Counted from the first letter of the stretch, positions 1 through 11,261 are shown. The stretch: 64,000 nt of DNA from Purpureocillium takamizusanense (GCF_022605165.1 NC_063068.1:1488001-1552000), one strand, 5' to 3'. A program made the numbers and translations. The notes: generated from the letters alone by a model not told the origin.

Positions 1-520
1 TATCGTCGTCCGTTTGTTGCAGCCATTTCGCTTGCAATTCTTGATGGCGGGTGAAATCTCTGGCTGTGAACGCGTTCTTGAGGGCGATACCGGCGGCGGC
101 CCGGATAGAGCTCTCCGCTTGCTCGTTGGCTAGTTCTTGGACGAGAGTCGCGAGGTAAAGGGGCTGCAAGGCGAAGAGTCGGTTAGCACAGGTGGCATCA
201 ACCGCAGGACGGGGGAGGGACGTACGAAATTGCTCTCGGAGGCTTGGTGGAGTTGCTGTTCGGCGGCATTTCGCAGGTTCGCGTCTGTGTGCGGCAACGA
301 GGGCCATTCGTTAGCTCAGGCGATCGTGGTCGATGGACGCCGACCTGGGATAAGGGACGACGAGGCAGCGCGTGGCACACGCTGCCCTCAGTCCTCTTCT
401 CCCTGCGGGCAAGGGAAAGCAACAGAACCCGCGGCGGCCAGCGGCCAGGCGGGGGCAGAATCTTGACTTACCCGGAGACAGCGAGTTGGCGAGCACCTGA
501 TTAATCTCTGAGCTCGACAT
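1..520 (-). CDS. KAP95: Importin subunit beta-1 (karyopherin beta), 5' part only
   Basis: This is the start of the nuclear import receptor that carries importin-alpha/cargo through nuclear pores. The gene runs off the left edge. Three exons can be read: 520-472, 284-226 and 163-1, with GT-AG introns 471-285 (187 nt) and 225-164 (62 nt). Phases join cleanly: 49 nt plus 59 nt gives 36 codons, and exon 3 continues in frame. The first exon begins MSSSEINQVLANSLSP. Exon 2 gives the AEQQL-type importin-beta N-terminal HEAT sequence. Exon 3 contains YLATLVQELANEQ, IRAAAGIALKNAF and WLQQT, which match the N-terminal HEAT repeats of fungal Kap95. About 90 residues of roughly 870 are present. The identity rests on remembered family sequence. 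The start is the first ATG in frame and splices correctly. Confidence 0.88.
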
Positions 521-3102
521 GATTGCGGGTCGCGGAGCGTCTTGTCATGCGGCGACCCCTTCTGGTGCGTGTGTGTGCGTGGTGTTTTGTTGGTTTTTGC
601 AAAGGAGGGACAGACACCCCAAGACGGCGCACGCACGTGTGTGTAGGTACTTGGGTAGGCAGGCTGTCCAAAGGCGGAGTCGAAAACGCGGCCAGGCGGT
701 GGGGGGTGGTAAACGGTTTTGGCAGAGGAAGAAAAAAGGTCGAGCAAGCTGTGTGAGTCGGTCGGCCCGCGGGGGAAGTGGACACGGAGAGGGGGGGGGG
801 GGGATTGAAGGAAAACAGAGGAGCGAGGAGGGGTGGCTCCAGGCGGCGGCGCGGCGCGTGGGCGGCGGCTGTCTGTCTGTCTGTCGAGGTGTGGGCGGCG
901 GTGTGGCCCTGCGTGGGTGGTCTTTTCGCGTGCAACAAGCGGTATAACAGGGACCCGAGCTGTTGAGGCCGAAAAGGACTGGACCAAGGCGAATGACGAC
1001 GAAGATGATGGTGAAGCTGGAGGAAAGTTTTGGCTCGGCGTCGACAGCTTAGGGAGAGGAGGGAACCTAGGCAGGAGGGAGGCGAGCGAGCGCTTTCACC
1101 AAGGATGGGTCCAGGTCCGAGTCCAAGGCGCAGGTACAGTGCTGTACCTCTGATGAGGGAGGGTTCGTCGGCAAAGGGGGGGACAGCACTTGCAGGGTGT
1201 CGCGCGTTCACGGCAGTGCTGCAGACCGTGAGACTTGCTGGTCGGCACCCAAAAGAGGGAGTGGATGGGGGAGGAGGCCACAGTACAGTAGGTACATCCA
1301 CTAACGTACCACTGAGGTCGGCCAGCGCAGTAAGGTAAGGTACCTGTAGTAGTACTACTAATAAGGCAGTGGAGCTGGAGCTGAGCACACCCAGCTGGCC
1401 GCCGGACGTGCACCACCACCCGCAGCGCGCCCTCCATGTGCTGCATTCAGTTTCCTACTACAGTGGGCGATGGGGGGGGGCACGGGCGGTCACCTCCCAG
1501 GATGGGCATTTGGGGCTGCTATCACGGGCAAAGCCCTCTAGTCGACACCTGGGAAACGGAGACCCAGCGTTGGCCATTAGCGCTTTCATCCCTCAACTTC
1601 AAGGGATTCACTGTCCGCGAGCTGGTGCTTGCTACGCGTCTTGGCGGACTGGAACCCTGTGCAAATTGGCGGGATTTGCCGCGACCTGGGCCGCCCAGGC
1701 CCCCAGAGTTCTTTCCTCATTCGGGGCCAATGTCTGTGCCAAAAAGTCGCTGGGCCAACTAATGCCACTTAGTACGTACCTAGACAGTACCTAAGGTACA
1801 CCTACCTGCAGTGCCTTGGGGTGCGGCAATGCAACACGCACGTGAAACCCACCAGCGAGACACGGAACGGCCCAGGAATCCACGCGATTCTATCCGTAGA
1901 GACGAGGACAATAAAACGTACGCCTAAGAGACACCATTTCGTACTCTCGCGTCACAGAGCTCGCGAGAGGCAAAGCTGCGTAGCAGCAAAAACACATGCA
2001 TGCCAGCCTTTTTTTTTCTGTTCGCCAACATAATAATTACTCGTTACCTCGTTGCTGGAAACCGGGCAGGTGGTACTTCGCAGACTCCCTACTAAATAAA
2101 CGGTTCAATGCGCACAGGGTCCATCGTCGCATAGGTAGCCAGGCTAGCCCTGTGCGAAGCCGCCCCTTCCCCCTTCTCCGCCCGCCCCCGTAAGGCAAGG
2201 CACCAGTAAATGGTATACGAAGTATGGGTTCTGCAAACAGCCAATCACGCCTGCGTCATACACTACATTAACTGCGTGCATACGCACTGGCGCGCGGCCT
2301 CATCAACGACGAGAGTCTCCCGGCCCTCCACCTCCCCGCCAGTCGCCTCGCCACCGCCCGGGCGGGAGTGCGTGCCCTCCACTGGGTTGGGCCATCCACA
2401 CCTCGGTCTGTAGAGAGCATCCACAAGGCCGTCTAAAAGGCTGGGCTGTAAAAGCGGTCCCAAAAAGGCATTTTGAGCGCGGCGCCCAGCAGAGGTGCCC
2501 AGCGTCCCACCCATATCCCAAGGTACAACCCTAGAATGGAAGCTACAGCTCCTTTGCCCCCCCTCAAACGCGCAAATAGCCCTCCCTGCACGCCTTGCGT
2601 CTCGCTCGCTACCGCAGGGAAGCCAATATGCACGAGGCATCTTCTCCCACTAATCTGGCCAATTCTTCGGGACATTTTCACGGAAGCCGTGAGCGTTTTT
2701 GCCGTGCTCGATGTCGTATACTACTAGTGGCTCTAATCCCTCATTGTACGTAAATGTTTATCTCGAGGTTTGCTTTTGTACCCCGTCGCAATTCAATTGT
2801 CCCCACTGCTTCCATGGCAACCAGAGATGCTAGAACCATCCTCGGGTGCGCTCCCCGCAGTGCCCTTGACGTGACCACCGCAACTTGTGAATAATTCGAA
2901 CGCATATCCAGCGGCAAAAGGCGCCTTTATCAATCACGGGTTCTTGACTGGTTGGCAAAACATACAGCTCTCCATTTTGGGGGGCACGTCAGGTATACTA
3001 GTATCACTACTGCGTCATAGGAGTGTTCAACATGCGCCCTTTCACTGAGCCAACAAAACCACGAGTTCCTTTTGATCCAACTACACCCCGGTGTCGTCCC
3101 GC
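521..3102. other. Intergenic region, KAP95 upstream / LEU4 downstream
   Basis: About 2.6 kb without a supportable gene. The first 900 bases are G-rich on the plus strand (C-rich on the KAP95 sense strand) and low in complexity, as expected for the KAP95 promoter and 5' leader. Open frames here, up to 295 codons on the minus strand, have Pro/Ser/Arg-rich low-complexity translations with no recognisable domain. Short GTAC-type palindromes lie at 1132-1149, around 1340-1360 and around 2995. Confidence 0.6.
1132..1149. repeat. Perfect 8-bp inverted repeat with 2-nt spacer
   Basis: AGGTACAG and CTGTACCT flank a TG spacer. It is one of many GTACC/GGTAC short palindromes in the intergenic DNA of this window. 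Function unknown. Confidence 0.6.
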
Positions 3103-5204
3103 TCACATATTATTCGCCCTGGCTTCCAGCGCGCTCACAACGCTGGAGGGGCCGTCGGGATTGCCATTCAGGTCCAACTCCGTCACCTCGGCGCCTTCGC
3201 TAACGCGCCTGGCGACGAAGGGGCTGCCCGGTCGGCTGGAGGCAAACTGTATGGCTGGGTTAGTCGAGCGAGGCTTACTCAAAGTGCACCCTGCATGCAT
3301 GGAGAGGGAGCACTCACGTTACTGGCCGCGCTCAGGAGAGCAATCAACGAGCTCTGCACCACGTCTTCGTGGATGCCGACACCCCAGACCTTGGTGTTGC
3401 TGCCCGCAGCCGTACATTCGATATATGTTGCGGCTTTGACGTCTCGGCCCTTACCGATGGCATGCTCCTTGTAGTCCTGGACGTCCAGGTTGACGCCCAC
3501 GCTCCGAAGGGCGTTGGCCAAGCTGGAAATGGGACCGTTGCCGCGGCCGCGCAGCTTGTACTCCTTCCCGTCGCAGACAATGACACCGTCAAATACTCGC
3601 TTGAGGTCCTTAGTATCTTGGGTCTTGCCCGGTGCCGGAGGAGCGGGGGACGTGGTGCGGTCGGGCATGATGCTGTAGTCGACGATGCCGAATCGTGGGT
3701 TTGAGTTGAGGAAGTACGTCTGCTCGAAGAGCTCCGTAATCTCTTGCGGCCGCAGCTCGCGCCCGAGAGTGTCGGCCTTGCTCTGAACGACCTTGGAGAA
3801 AGCAACCTGCAGACCACGAGGCAGATCGAGCTGGAGCTGGCGCAAGATGATCCAGGCAGCGCCACCCTTGCCACTCTGCGAGTTGACTCGGATGACAGCC
3901 TCGTATGTTCTGCCGATATCATGCGGGTCCAGGGGCAGGTACGGAACCTGCCACCGGTCATCGTAGGCCAAGTTGTCCTTCTCACGCCGCTGGAAACCCT
4001 TCTTGATGGCATCCTGGTGCGAGCCACTGAAGGCACATACCACCAGGGAGCCGCCGTATGGGGCACGCTCGTGGACGGGGATCTTGTTGCACATTTCGAC
4101 TGTTTCGATGATGCTGCCGAGGTCGGAGAAGTCAATGTTAGGGTGGATGCCCTGGGTATAGAGGTTCAAGCCCAGGGTCACCAGGTCGACGTTGCCAGTG
4201 CGCTCGCCGTTGCCGAACAGGCAGCCCTCGACTCTGTCTGCGCCGGCCATTTGCGCAAGCTCCGCGGCGGCGACGGCGCAGCCCCTGTCGTTGTGTGGGT
4301 GCAGAGAGACGCAAATCTTCTCGCGCTCGGTGACGTTGCGGCAAAAGTATTCGATCTGGTCAGCATAAACATTGGGAGTAGACATCTCCACGGTGGCGGG
4401 CAGGTTGAAGATGATGGGGTTCTCGACCGAAGGCTCCCAGGCCGCCTTGACGGCTTCGCAGACCTCGATGACGAACTCGGGTTCCGTGTCGGAGAAGGTC
4501 TCGGGGCTGAACTCGAACGCCCACTCGGTTCCCGACTGCGAAGGGTCATCCTTGGTCAGGGCTCGCACCAGCTTCGTGCAGCGGACCGCCGTGGCCAAGG
4601 TGTCCTCCTTGTTCTTGTTGAAGACGACGCGACGGAAGCACTCGCTGGTGGCGAGATAGATATGGACGAGAGCCTTCTTGGCGCCCTTGAGGGACTGGAC
4701 GGTGCGCTTGATGAGGTCTTCGCGGCAGGGCGACAGGACTTGCAGCCAGACGTCGTCGGGAACGGTGCCGGGCGTCTCGATTAGGCGGCGGGTAAAGTCG
4801 AAGTCGGTATCCGAGGCCGAGGGAAAGGAGACCTCGATTTCCTTGTAGCCGAGGTCGACGAGCATCTTGAAGTAGCGCCACTTCTCCTCGCCATTCTTGT
4901 GTGGTCGCTCGTCAGCTGGGGCCAAGGCGCGCGTGGCACCAGCCAAGGGAGAGGTAGGTCATACCATGGGATCAACCAGACTCTGGTTGCCATCGCGAAG
5001 ATCCGTGGCCAACCAGCGCGGGGCCTTGTCGACCGTCTTGTTGGGCCATTGCCGGTCGGGAAGGTGCAGCGGCTGGAATCTCTTGTATTTTTTCCACGGT
5101 TCCTTGAGCCTACACGACGAAGAGACGAGGCCAATTAATTTCCATTGCGGGTAAGGGTCGTGGGACTCGAGCGGTCGCGTCGCCGGTGCAACTTACATGG
5201 GCAT
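3103..5204 (-). CDS. LEU4: 2-isopropylmalate synthase
   Basis: Condenses acetyl-CoA with 2-oxoisovalerate, the first committed step of leucine synthesis. Four coding exons: 5204-5197 (only 8 nt), 5109-4965, 4895-3318 and 3246-3103. Introns are 87, 69 and 71 nt, all GT-AG. Spliced length is 624 aa, normal for fungal LEU4. The N-terminus reads [16 protein letters not shown]. The catalytic LRDGNQ signature lies at residues 40-45 and HPHNDRG near 250-256. The C-terminal third is the LeuA allosteric domain ([18 protein letters not shown]), so leucine feedback control is expected. The last intron must be removed to reach the true C-terminus [12 protein letters not shown]; reading through it gives a false stop at 3279. 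No strong mitochondrial presequence is visible, so the main product may be cytosolic. A TGAGTCA site lies upstream. Confidence 0.95.
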
Positions 5205-5546
5205 CTTGAATCACGATAAAAAAAAAATTGGCGGGGCACCGGGAGAGCGATGACGGAGGCGTGGTGGTGACAGGGCCGGGGGGGGGGGGGTTAATGGCGG
5301 GGGAGAAATCGAGGGGCACGTGCCAGGGCGAGGAGGGCAACTCAGGAGAAGAAAGAAATTGAGGATACTGAATTCGTCGCCGGGGCTTTCGACAGCGAGA
5401 TGATGAAGAAGACTGGGTGGCGTTGCGGGAGGGAAGCTGATGAGGGGCGGGAAGGGGAATGATTTTTGAGGTCGGGCGCTGGCGACTCATCAATGTTGGT
5501 GGTTCCGGTCATCGTCACTGGACCCTCCACTCCTTTCCATGCATTG

Positions 5547-5556
5547 CCGGTGCCGC
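5547..5556. promoter_or_regulatory. Leu3-like CCGG-N2-CCGG candidate, one mismatch
   Basis: CCGGTGCCGC differs by one base from the Leu3 palindrome CCGGNNCCGG. It lies about 340 bp upstream of the LEU4 start codon. A single degenerate match in GC-rich DNA is weak evidence. Confidence 0.25.
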
Positions 5557-5668
5557 TCCGGAGGGCAGGGCGGGCAGTCAGTCAGTCATCCATCAGCAAC
5601 GCCAGTCAACTACAGCACTACAGTGTACCTAGCGGCGCCGTGGCTGCCGCCCGTGGTGTCGCCGCGCC

Positions 5669-5675
5669 TGAGTCA
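5669..5675. promoter_or_regulatory. Gcn4/CPC1-type site TGAGTCA
   Basis: Perfect TGASTCA heptamer about 465 bp upstream of the LEU4 ATG. It is consistent with general (cross-pathway) amino-acid control of LEU4, which is established for fungal amino-acid genes. A 7-mer of this degeneracy also occurs by chance every several kilobases. Confidence 0.4.
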
Positions 5676-6740
5676 GAGCCTCCAACGCCATAGGTAATGC
5701 CCTCTCAGCCGCCTGCGATTCGCCGTCGTAGCAGCCCACCTATCATCCCAGCTATTGGACCCGGGGCCCCCTGAAGTGCAGGTCAACCGCCTTGGTACTC
5801 TTGCAAAGCGGGTTGCAAAAAAAGAGGGACACCAAAAGCGATCATCCCTACCAATTCTACCTAGAACCCATCAATCACCACGAGTATTACCTACGTTTTA
5901 AAGCAGAAAATCGCTAAAACAAAACATAAGGTCGTTAAATAGAACTTTGAGGCCATTTTGGCATCTTGATCTTTCTGTGAGGACCGTAAATTGTAATACG
6001 AGCGAGGTCGCAAGATTCGCAGTCCCTCTTATTTTGCAGCCGGCTTGTCTTGCTCTGCTACCCTACTAAAGTGTATCCACACACTCCTGGTGTGGGGTTC
6101 CGCCGCCGATGACCGGTGCTCGTGCGGTGGTGCAACCTCTGTGTCGCATCCGAGGCCGCGATTCCTTGCTATGCTGCTGGCATAATTGTCTTGCTCGCCG
6201 CTGCTCTCTTTTTTATGTTTCATGCATGTGCACATGAGTGTCATTGCATTGAATTGCATGCCCGCCAGCTTCGGTTACGTTCAACTTTACTGTGCAGTTG
6301 CGCAAGCGAGGAGAAGACAGTCGATGCTCATGGATGGATGACCTCACCCGGCTGTCCCGGCAGTTGATTCCACATCCAAAAGCCTTTCCATCTTCTTTTG
6401 TTACCAGTCCTTTGACAGTCTATATTGCGTTGACAATCTTGCGCCGTTGCATTTCCTTCCCGCTATGGATATGTATAGTCTCGATCATAATTCGTGACAC
6501 GCTATGAAAACCCGTAAATCGTTCCCCGACGTACCGAGTCCAGACGCAACAATGCTGCATCAGTCCTCGACTCCTCATCAAAACCGACCCTGTGCGCCCT
6601 TGCGGTCCCTACTAACTCCTAAGGGAACATCGATACCTTCGATAATTGCAGCGCTCACTGCTCTGCCAGTACAACACACCGCCGGCGACAATCGGACCGG
6701 TGACTCAACCACGTAACAGGGCCATCATTGCGGCATCGAC

Positions 6741-8488
6741 CTAATACATGTACCTTGCCGGCCTGCGGCTGTCGTAAATCACCTCCCGCTCCCGCACCCT
6801 CTCGTCGTCCCATCCCCTGTGTCGGTGGTGGTGGGGGTGGTGGTCGTGATGATGGCGGCGATATGGGTAGTCCCACTCATCGTAATAGTCTCGCTCCCAC
6901 CGGATCTCCTGTGTCTTTCGAGCACAACGAATGCGATCCGACAGCTCGGTGAGCTGCAATACGTCGTCCTGGAGAACGGTTAGCTTCTCATACTGTCCAT
7001 CTTGCCTATCCTAGACGACGACTCACATATCGCAAATAATCCATGATGTAGAAGAACCATTTGGTTTCTTCATACTCGTAGCCCATCTGCTCGATTGCCT
7101 CCCGGACGACAAGGTCCTTGGTGATTTCTGTCCACATCTCCTTTGGCGGCGGAGGGGGCGGAGGGGCGGGTCTCTTGGTGACACGACGGTCAATGTCGAC
7201 ATCGATTTCGGTCGTTTGGTTGAAATCAACGGCTACGCTGGTGCGCCCGCGTGTCGGGCCAGGGGAAGGCGCCCTGGGAACAACGGCCCCATCCCTCTCG
7301 GGAAGGAATTGCGTGCGCCGCACTCCGCTGTACCGGGACCATGTGGTATCTGTGCTGGCGCCCCCGATGCCGTCCATCCGAACCCGCTCGGTGCCAGGTG
7401 GCACGTCCACGATGGTCCAATCCTTGGTTGCGCCGCCCCGGGCCTCACCCATGCGCCCACGGGAGTCCACCTTGCCGGTGATGTAATCGGCTTCTTCGTC
7501 CACTGGCGACCCAAGCGGCGCAGCCGAATGCGCCCGGCGGTGCTGCTTGGATCGATCATCTACACGAAGACGGTCGTCGCGACGGACAACGACGTCAAGG
7601 TCGTCGTCATGGTAATGGGACCGACGCTCGCGACTCCTCGAGCGAGCACGGCTGCTGGAGCGATGGATGTCCACCTCGGTGCGATTCTTGGACAAAGATA
7701 TGTCGATATCCGTCTCACGCTCTCTGGGGCGCGATCGAGGCGGCGGCGGCGGCGGCGGGCTTGGTCGCTTCGCTCGCAAGACCCCTTGATAGTGTTGTTA
7801 GGTGCATGTCCAGTGATTCGGATAGCAGAGACTTACCATGGTCAATATCTGTGTAGTGTGTAATGACCTCCCGCTCTACGGTCGGTCCGCGAATGACAGG
7901 CGGCGGGGGAGGTGGTGAAGGAGACGGAGATGGGACGCGCTCTCGTTCCGTTTCCACTATCCTGGTGCGGATATGCTCACGCGCCGGGGGAGAAGGAGAG
8001 CGACGGGGTCGCTGGACAAATCTGATGGGTAGAGGGGAGGGGGATCTGCGGCGTACGACGGAAGGGCTCCTGACCCGTTCCCTCTCGACGAACCGCAGAT
8101 GCTCATGCTCCTCGCGCATGGGTGGGGGCGAAGCGCTCTTGGGGCGCCGGACGAGTCTCTCTTCCCGGTAGCGCACCGGGCTGGGGCTTCGACGGTGCCT
8201 ATCCACGGTCTCGACGTCGCGCTGGCGGAGAACCATGGGGCCAGCCTCGGTGCGGCGCGCGTCCTCGCGAAGGAACGCAGGGGTGCGGTTCGTCTCTCTC
8301 TCACGTACGCGGACGTCTATTTCTTCGTCTCTTGTGGCCACGCGCGAGCGAGAGCGGGGAGGCGGGCTTCTGGTAGCGACGCGGGTCGTGCGATACTCGA
8401 CATCGTCAAACTCGGGGGCAGAGCGGCGAGGAGCCGGGTAATAGTCCCGCTCCTCGAACTCGTTCATTCTTGTACCGCGTTGCGCCAT
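6741..8488 (-). CDS. Arg/Ser/Pro-rich charged protein with conserved C-terminal domain (possibly DUF8035 family)
   Basis: Three exons (8488-7837, 7784-7027, 6968-6741) and two short GT-AG introns (52 and 58 nt) give 545 aa. Residues 1-430 are low in complexity: repeated RSPSP, RERE and PPPPPP tracts, many Arg/Glu pairs, and the conserved-looking junction ITHYTDIDHG/VLRAKRPSP across intron 1. The last ~110 residues are more ordered: EMWTEITKDLVVREAI, EYEETKWFFYIMDYLRY and then DDVLQLTELSDRI, spliced across intron 2. The protein ends in a His/Arg/Tyr-rich tail. I recall this architecture from an uncharacterised fungal family labelled DUF8035; the label is from memory. The composition suggests an RNA- or condensate-associated role, but that is inference. 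The start MAQRGTRMNEF is the first ATG in the open frame. Function unknown. Confidence 0.85.
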
Positions 8489-10587
8489 GTTGGTTTCAGC
8501 CGCTGCAGTCTTTGTTGCCGCCGTGAAGTGTGAGAGGCGGGGGGAGGTGGCTGATGGGCGAGACGTCGGGGTCAAAGGCTGGTGGAGGAGGGGTTGACGG
8601 CACGGGGCCGCTGCTGGACCGTGATAGAGGGCGACGGGCCCAAGAGAAAGCCGCACTGTCAGACACAGCCAGGCGACAAAGGGGAAGAGTAGAGGCTGCA
8701 GAGAGAAATGCAAAAGTGAGGTGAAAGCGATGGGAAGGAGTTGACAAGGCAAGTGGGCTCGGTTGTTGGCGGTTAGAGGGAAATCGGTGGTGGTGGCCTT
8801 GGGTGGAGGAGGGTGGGAGGAGGCTGGACAAGTCAAGGACTAACTGGGCTGAGCTGAGGCTCCTCGGGGTCGGATCCTTGGTGAGGGCGAGCAGGGGTAG
8901 TACATACGTCAACGGCAGCCCTTGTCGTCACCGGGAGTGGAGGGTCACGAAAAACCAAGGCAGCGCAGCGCAGGGCAGCGCAACACGGGGACACAAAAGG
9001 CGTTACTGCGCAGCAAGGCCGCGATGGGGAATTGTCCGTCCCACAATGCATAGACGGAGGGGGGAGAAGGGGAGGGGGAGGGCCCGGAGGGGTGTTGGGC
9101 GGGGTCTCCCGCGTCCCAAGGAGCGCTAGGCAGCGGGCCGCCGCGGATGGCGACGTCTAAAAGCGGTGGAAAGTTTCCTTTGGAGGCTTTTCTTTGATGG
9201 TTATGGCGATGTGGTGAGGGGAGGAGGAGGAGAAGGAGGAGGCTATGACGAAATGCCTTGGCCAAAACGGGCGGCGAGCTGAGGGACCGGAGGGAGGTCG
9301 GCATGTGTTTGCATGGAACCTGTTCGAGCCCGTGGAGCGCCCGTTGAAGTGCCGTACCTAGGTAGGTACCTTAGTGCCCTCCAGGGCTCTCTGCAGGCTG
9401 ACATGGTTTCCAGGTTCCCAACTTCCAGCAGGTTGGGCGCTGATCGCCGACCGCTACGTACGAAGGAGGTGCCGTACCTGCTACCGTACCTCCTTCTACG
9501 CGTGTACCTATAAACTTACCTAGTACTAACGTCGACTCCAAGTCCGGGCCATGAAAGGTCGACAGGCGGGACAAGCCTTGGCCTCGTGCCCAACAGGGAG
9601 AGCCCATTTACCGCTTGCATGCGGCCACTTTGGCAGGGAGGAACCCAGCAACGTCAAAGAAGACGCCGTCATGCCTGCCTGCCTGCCATCCTGCCTCACT
9701 CGAGGGCCAGCCGGACAGCACAGCCCGCCCACGTCCGAGTCATCCATCCATCACCCGCGCGGCTGCCCAATCAATCACACGACTCCGTTCTCGTCGCCTG
9801 AGCCGTTTGGGGGCCCAACCGTGGACATGGCCGCCCCGGCCTTTGCGGTCACGCCGCACCTATAGATGGCCTATGGGTCGTGGTCGTCTCCGCCACCACC
9901 ACCACCACAACCTCCATCATCATCATCATCACCACCACCACATTCAGGTCCGAGCTGATCCGTCGGTGCAGCACCACCACCGCAGCTGACCACAAGAAGC
10001 GGTCATGGTAATGCTGCATGTATATTGGATTGGAAGTCGTTTAGTGGCTAGTCTTGGTCCGCCCGCTCTACCAAGTATAACAAAGCTCATACAAAAATGT
10101 ACTCTCGCCAAATGCTGAGCGTCCCATTACGTACCTAGCAGACACTCTGGCTTCACACCAGGAGTTTCGCCATGATGAAACTTGCCCTTCTTGCTTCCAT
10201 CGCTGTCCTAGTCTCCGTTTGAAACACGGGCGTGCAGCTGTTTCCTCGGTCTTACCAATGCATTGGCTCAACGATGACGAAATTTTTTTGGCTATTCTTT
10301 ACCACATGCCAATGTTCTGTCGCCGCACGCGGCGTTGAGTGAACTATTCGTGAGCAGCCAGCGGCACTTTGACTATTCACTCTTATAGAATATTCACTCA
10401 TAGAGTAGGCTATGCAAGTTTCGGTCGAGAACCAAAACTATAAGAAGCCATGGCATCGTGCAATTCTGCAATTGGGCACACCAACAAGGCAGTTCAAGAA
10501 ACTTCGCAGAGCTACCGACCACCTGTCCACGATCCTTCTGACATTCCTCTCGATTTGGAAAGTCATCCTGCGACAGAAGGACCCAGC
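8489..10587. other. Intergenic region between divergent genes
   Basis: About 2.1 kb between the minus-strand charged-protein gene and the plus-strand secreted-protein gene. It contains a GTAC-rich patch at about 9353-9525 with several GTACCTAGGTAGGTACC-like words, and a CAC/CAT-rich stretch at about 9890-9985 whose apparent polyhistidine translation is low-complexity DNA. No supported gene. Confidence 0.55.
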
Positions 10588-11261
10588 ATGCAGCAACCCG
10601 TATCGGTCGTGATCCTGCTGGCTTCCAGCCTCGCCTCACTGGCAGCAGCCACTGGCACCAGTGCCGCAACAAACGGGTGAGCATTCTCTCGGGTCCGCTC
10701 AGGCCGGGGGGAGGGAGCGAGCGGCAATAGGATCCTGGTATGCATGCTAACAAGTGCCACAGCGCGACGAACGTAAAGTATTACATTCGCTGCGCCAAAG
10801 AACTGAGCCGAACATTCTCGGACGTTTGCTACACGCCTACCGCGCGCTGCGAAGGAGGCACCTACGTGAACCCGCTCCACGCGACCACGTGTAAGGACTG
10901 CGTGTGCGAGAGGCAGCTCAGGGTAAGCCCCAGGCATCAGCCCCTATCCACAGAGCGAAGCATTTCAAGACTCTTGAGGTCTCAGGGACTGACCGTGGTG
11001 CCACTGCAGAGGCCAGATGTCGGCCACAAGTATGTCCCGTCCGCCAACACTGGAACTGGCAGCAGGAGTGGCGCGAGCCACGCCAATGCAATGACCACGC
11101 CTGCGCCGCACCAGGGGCAAAAGAGAGAGCCGCACGGGCTCGCGAACGGGCACAAGAAGCACCGGGAGCATCACCACAAGAAGACCAAGTCGGTGCAGTT
11201 TGAATACCGGCGCAGCCCTCAGACCGAAGAGAGCGGGCCAGTCAAGACGCCCACTGAGTGA
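10588..11261 (+). CDS. Small secreted cysteine-containing protein, effector-like candidate
   Basis: Not a family I recognise. The start MQQPVSVVILLASSLASLAAA is a convincing signal peptide. Intron 1 (10677-10762) has a GTGAGC donor, a TGCTAAC branch point and a CACAG acceptor. It joins in frame to YYIRCAKELSRTFSDVC and a segment with six Cys spaced 11, 6, 13, 2 and 1 residues apart. A second putative intron, 10923-11009 (87 nt, GTAAGC...CTGCAG), is a multiple of three, so the frame stays open whether or not it is removed: 166 aa spliced, 195 aa retained. The C-terminal half is His/Lys/Ser-rich (KKHREHHHKKTK) with third positions mostly G or C. A 47-nt alternative intron (10923-10969) would instead lead to a Cys-bearing frame ending at 11203. 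Inference: an extracellular protein; function unknown. Transcript data would settle the C-terminus. Confidence 0.55.

Larger units (their letters stand above)
5205..6740. other. Intergenic region upstream of LEU4
   Basis: About 1.5 kb between the LEU4 start and the 3' end of the next minus-strand gene. It contains a G11-12 homopolymer near 5279-5290, a Gcn4/CPC1-type TGAGTCA at 5669-5675 and a CCGG-rich element at 5547-5556. The 5800-6000 part is AT-richer. No coding frame with family resemblance was seen. Confidence 0.6.

Noticed and set aside
501..1388. 295-codon minus-strand frame upstream of KAP95
   Set aside because: Low-complexity Pro/Ser/His-rich translation, overlaps the KAP95 start and probable leader; no family resemblance.
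3744..4784. 346-codon plus-strand open frame inside LEU4
   Set aside because: Antisense to a verified LEU4 exon. GC-rich third positions keep the opposite frame open; the translation has no domain.
9885..9990. Polyhistidine-coding stretch
   Set aside because: A CAC/CAT-rich simple repeat in intergenic DNA, not a supported protein.
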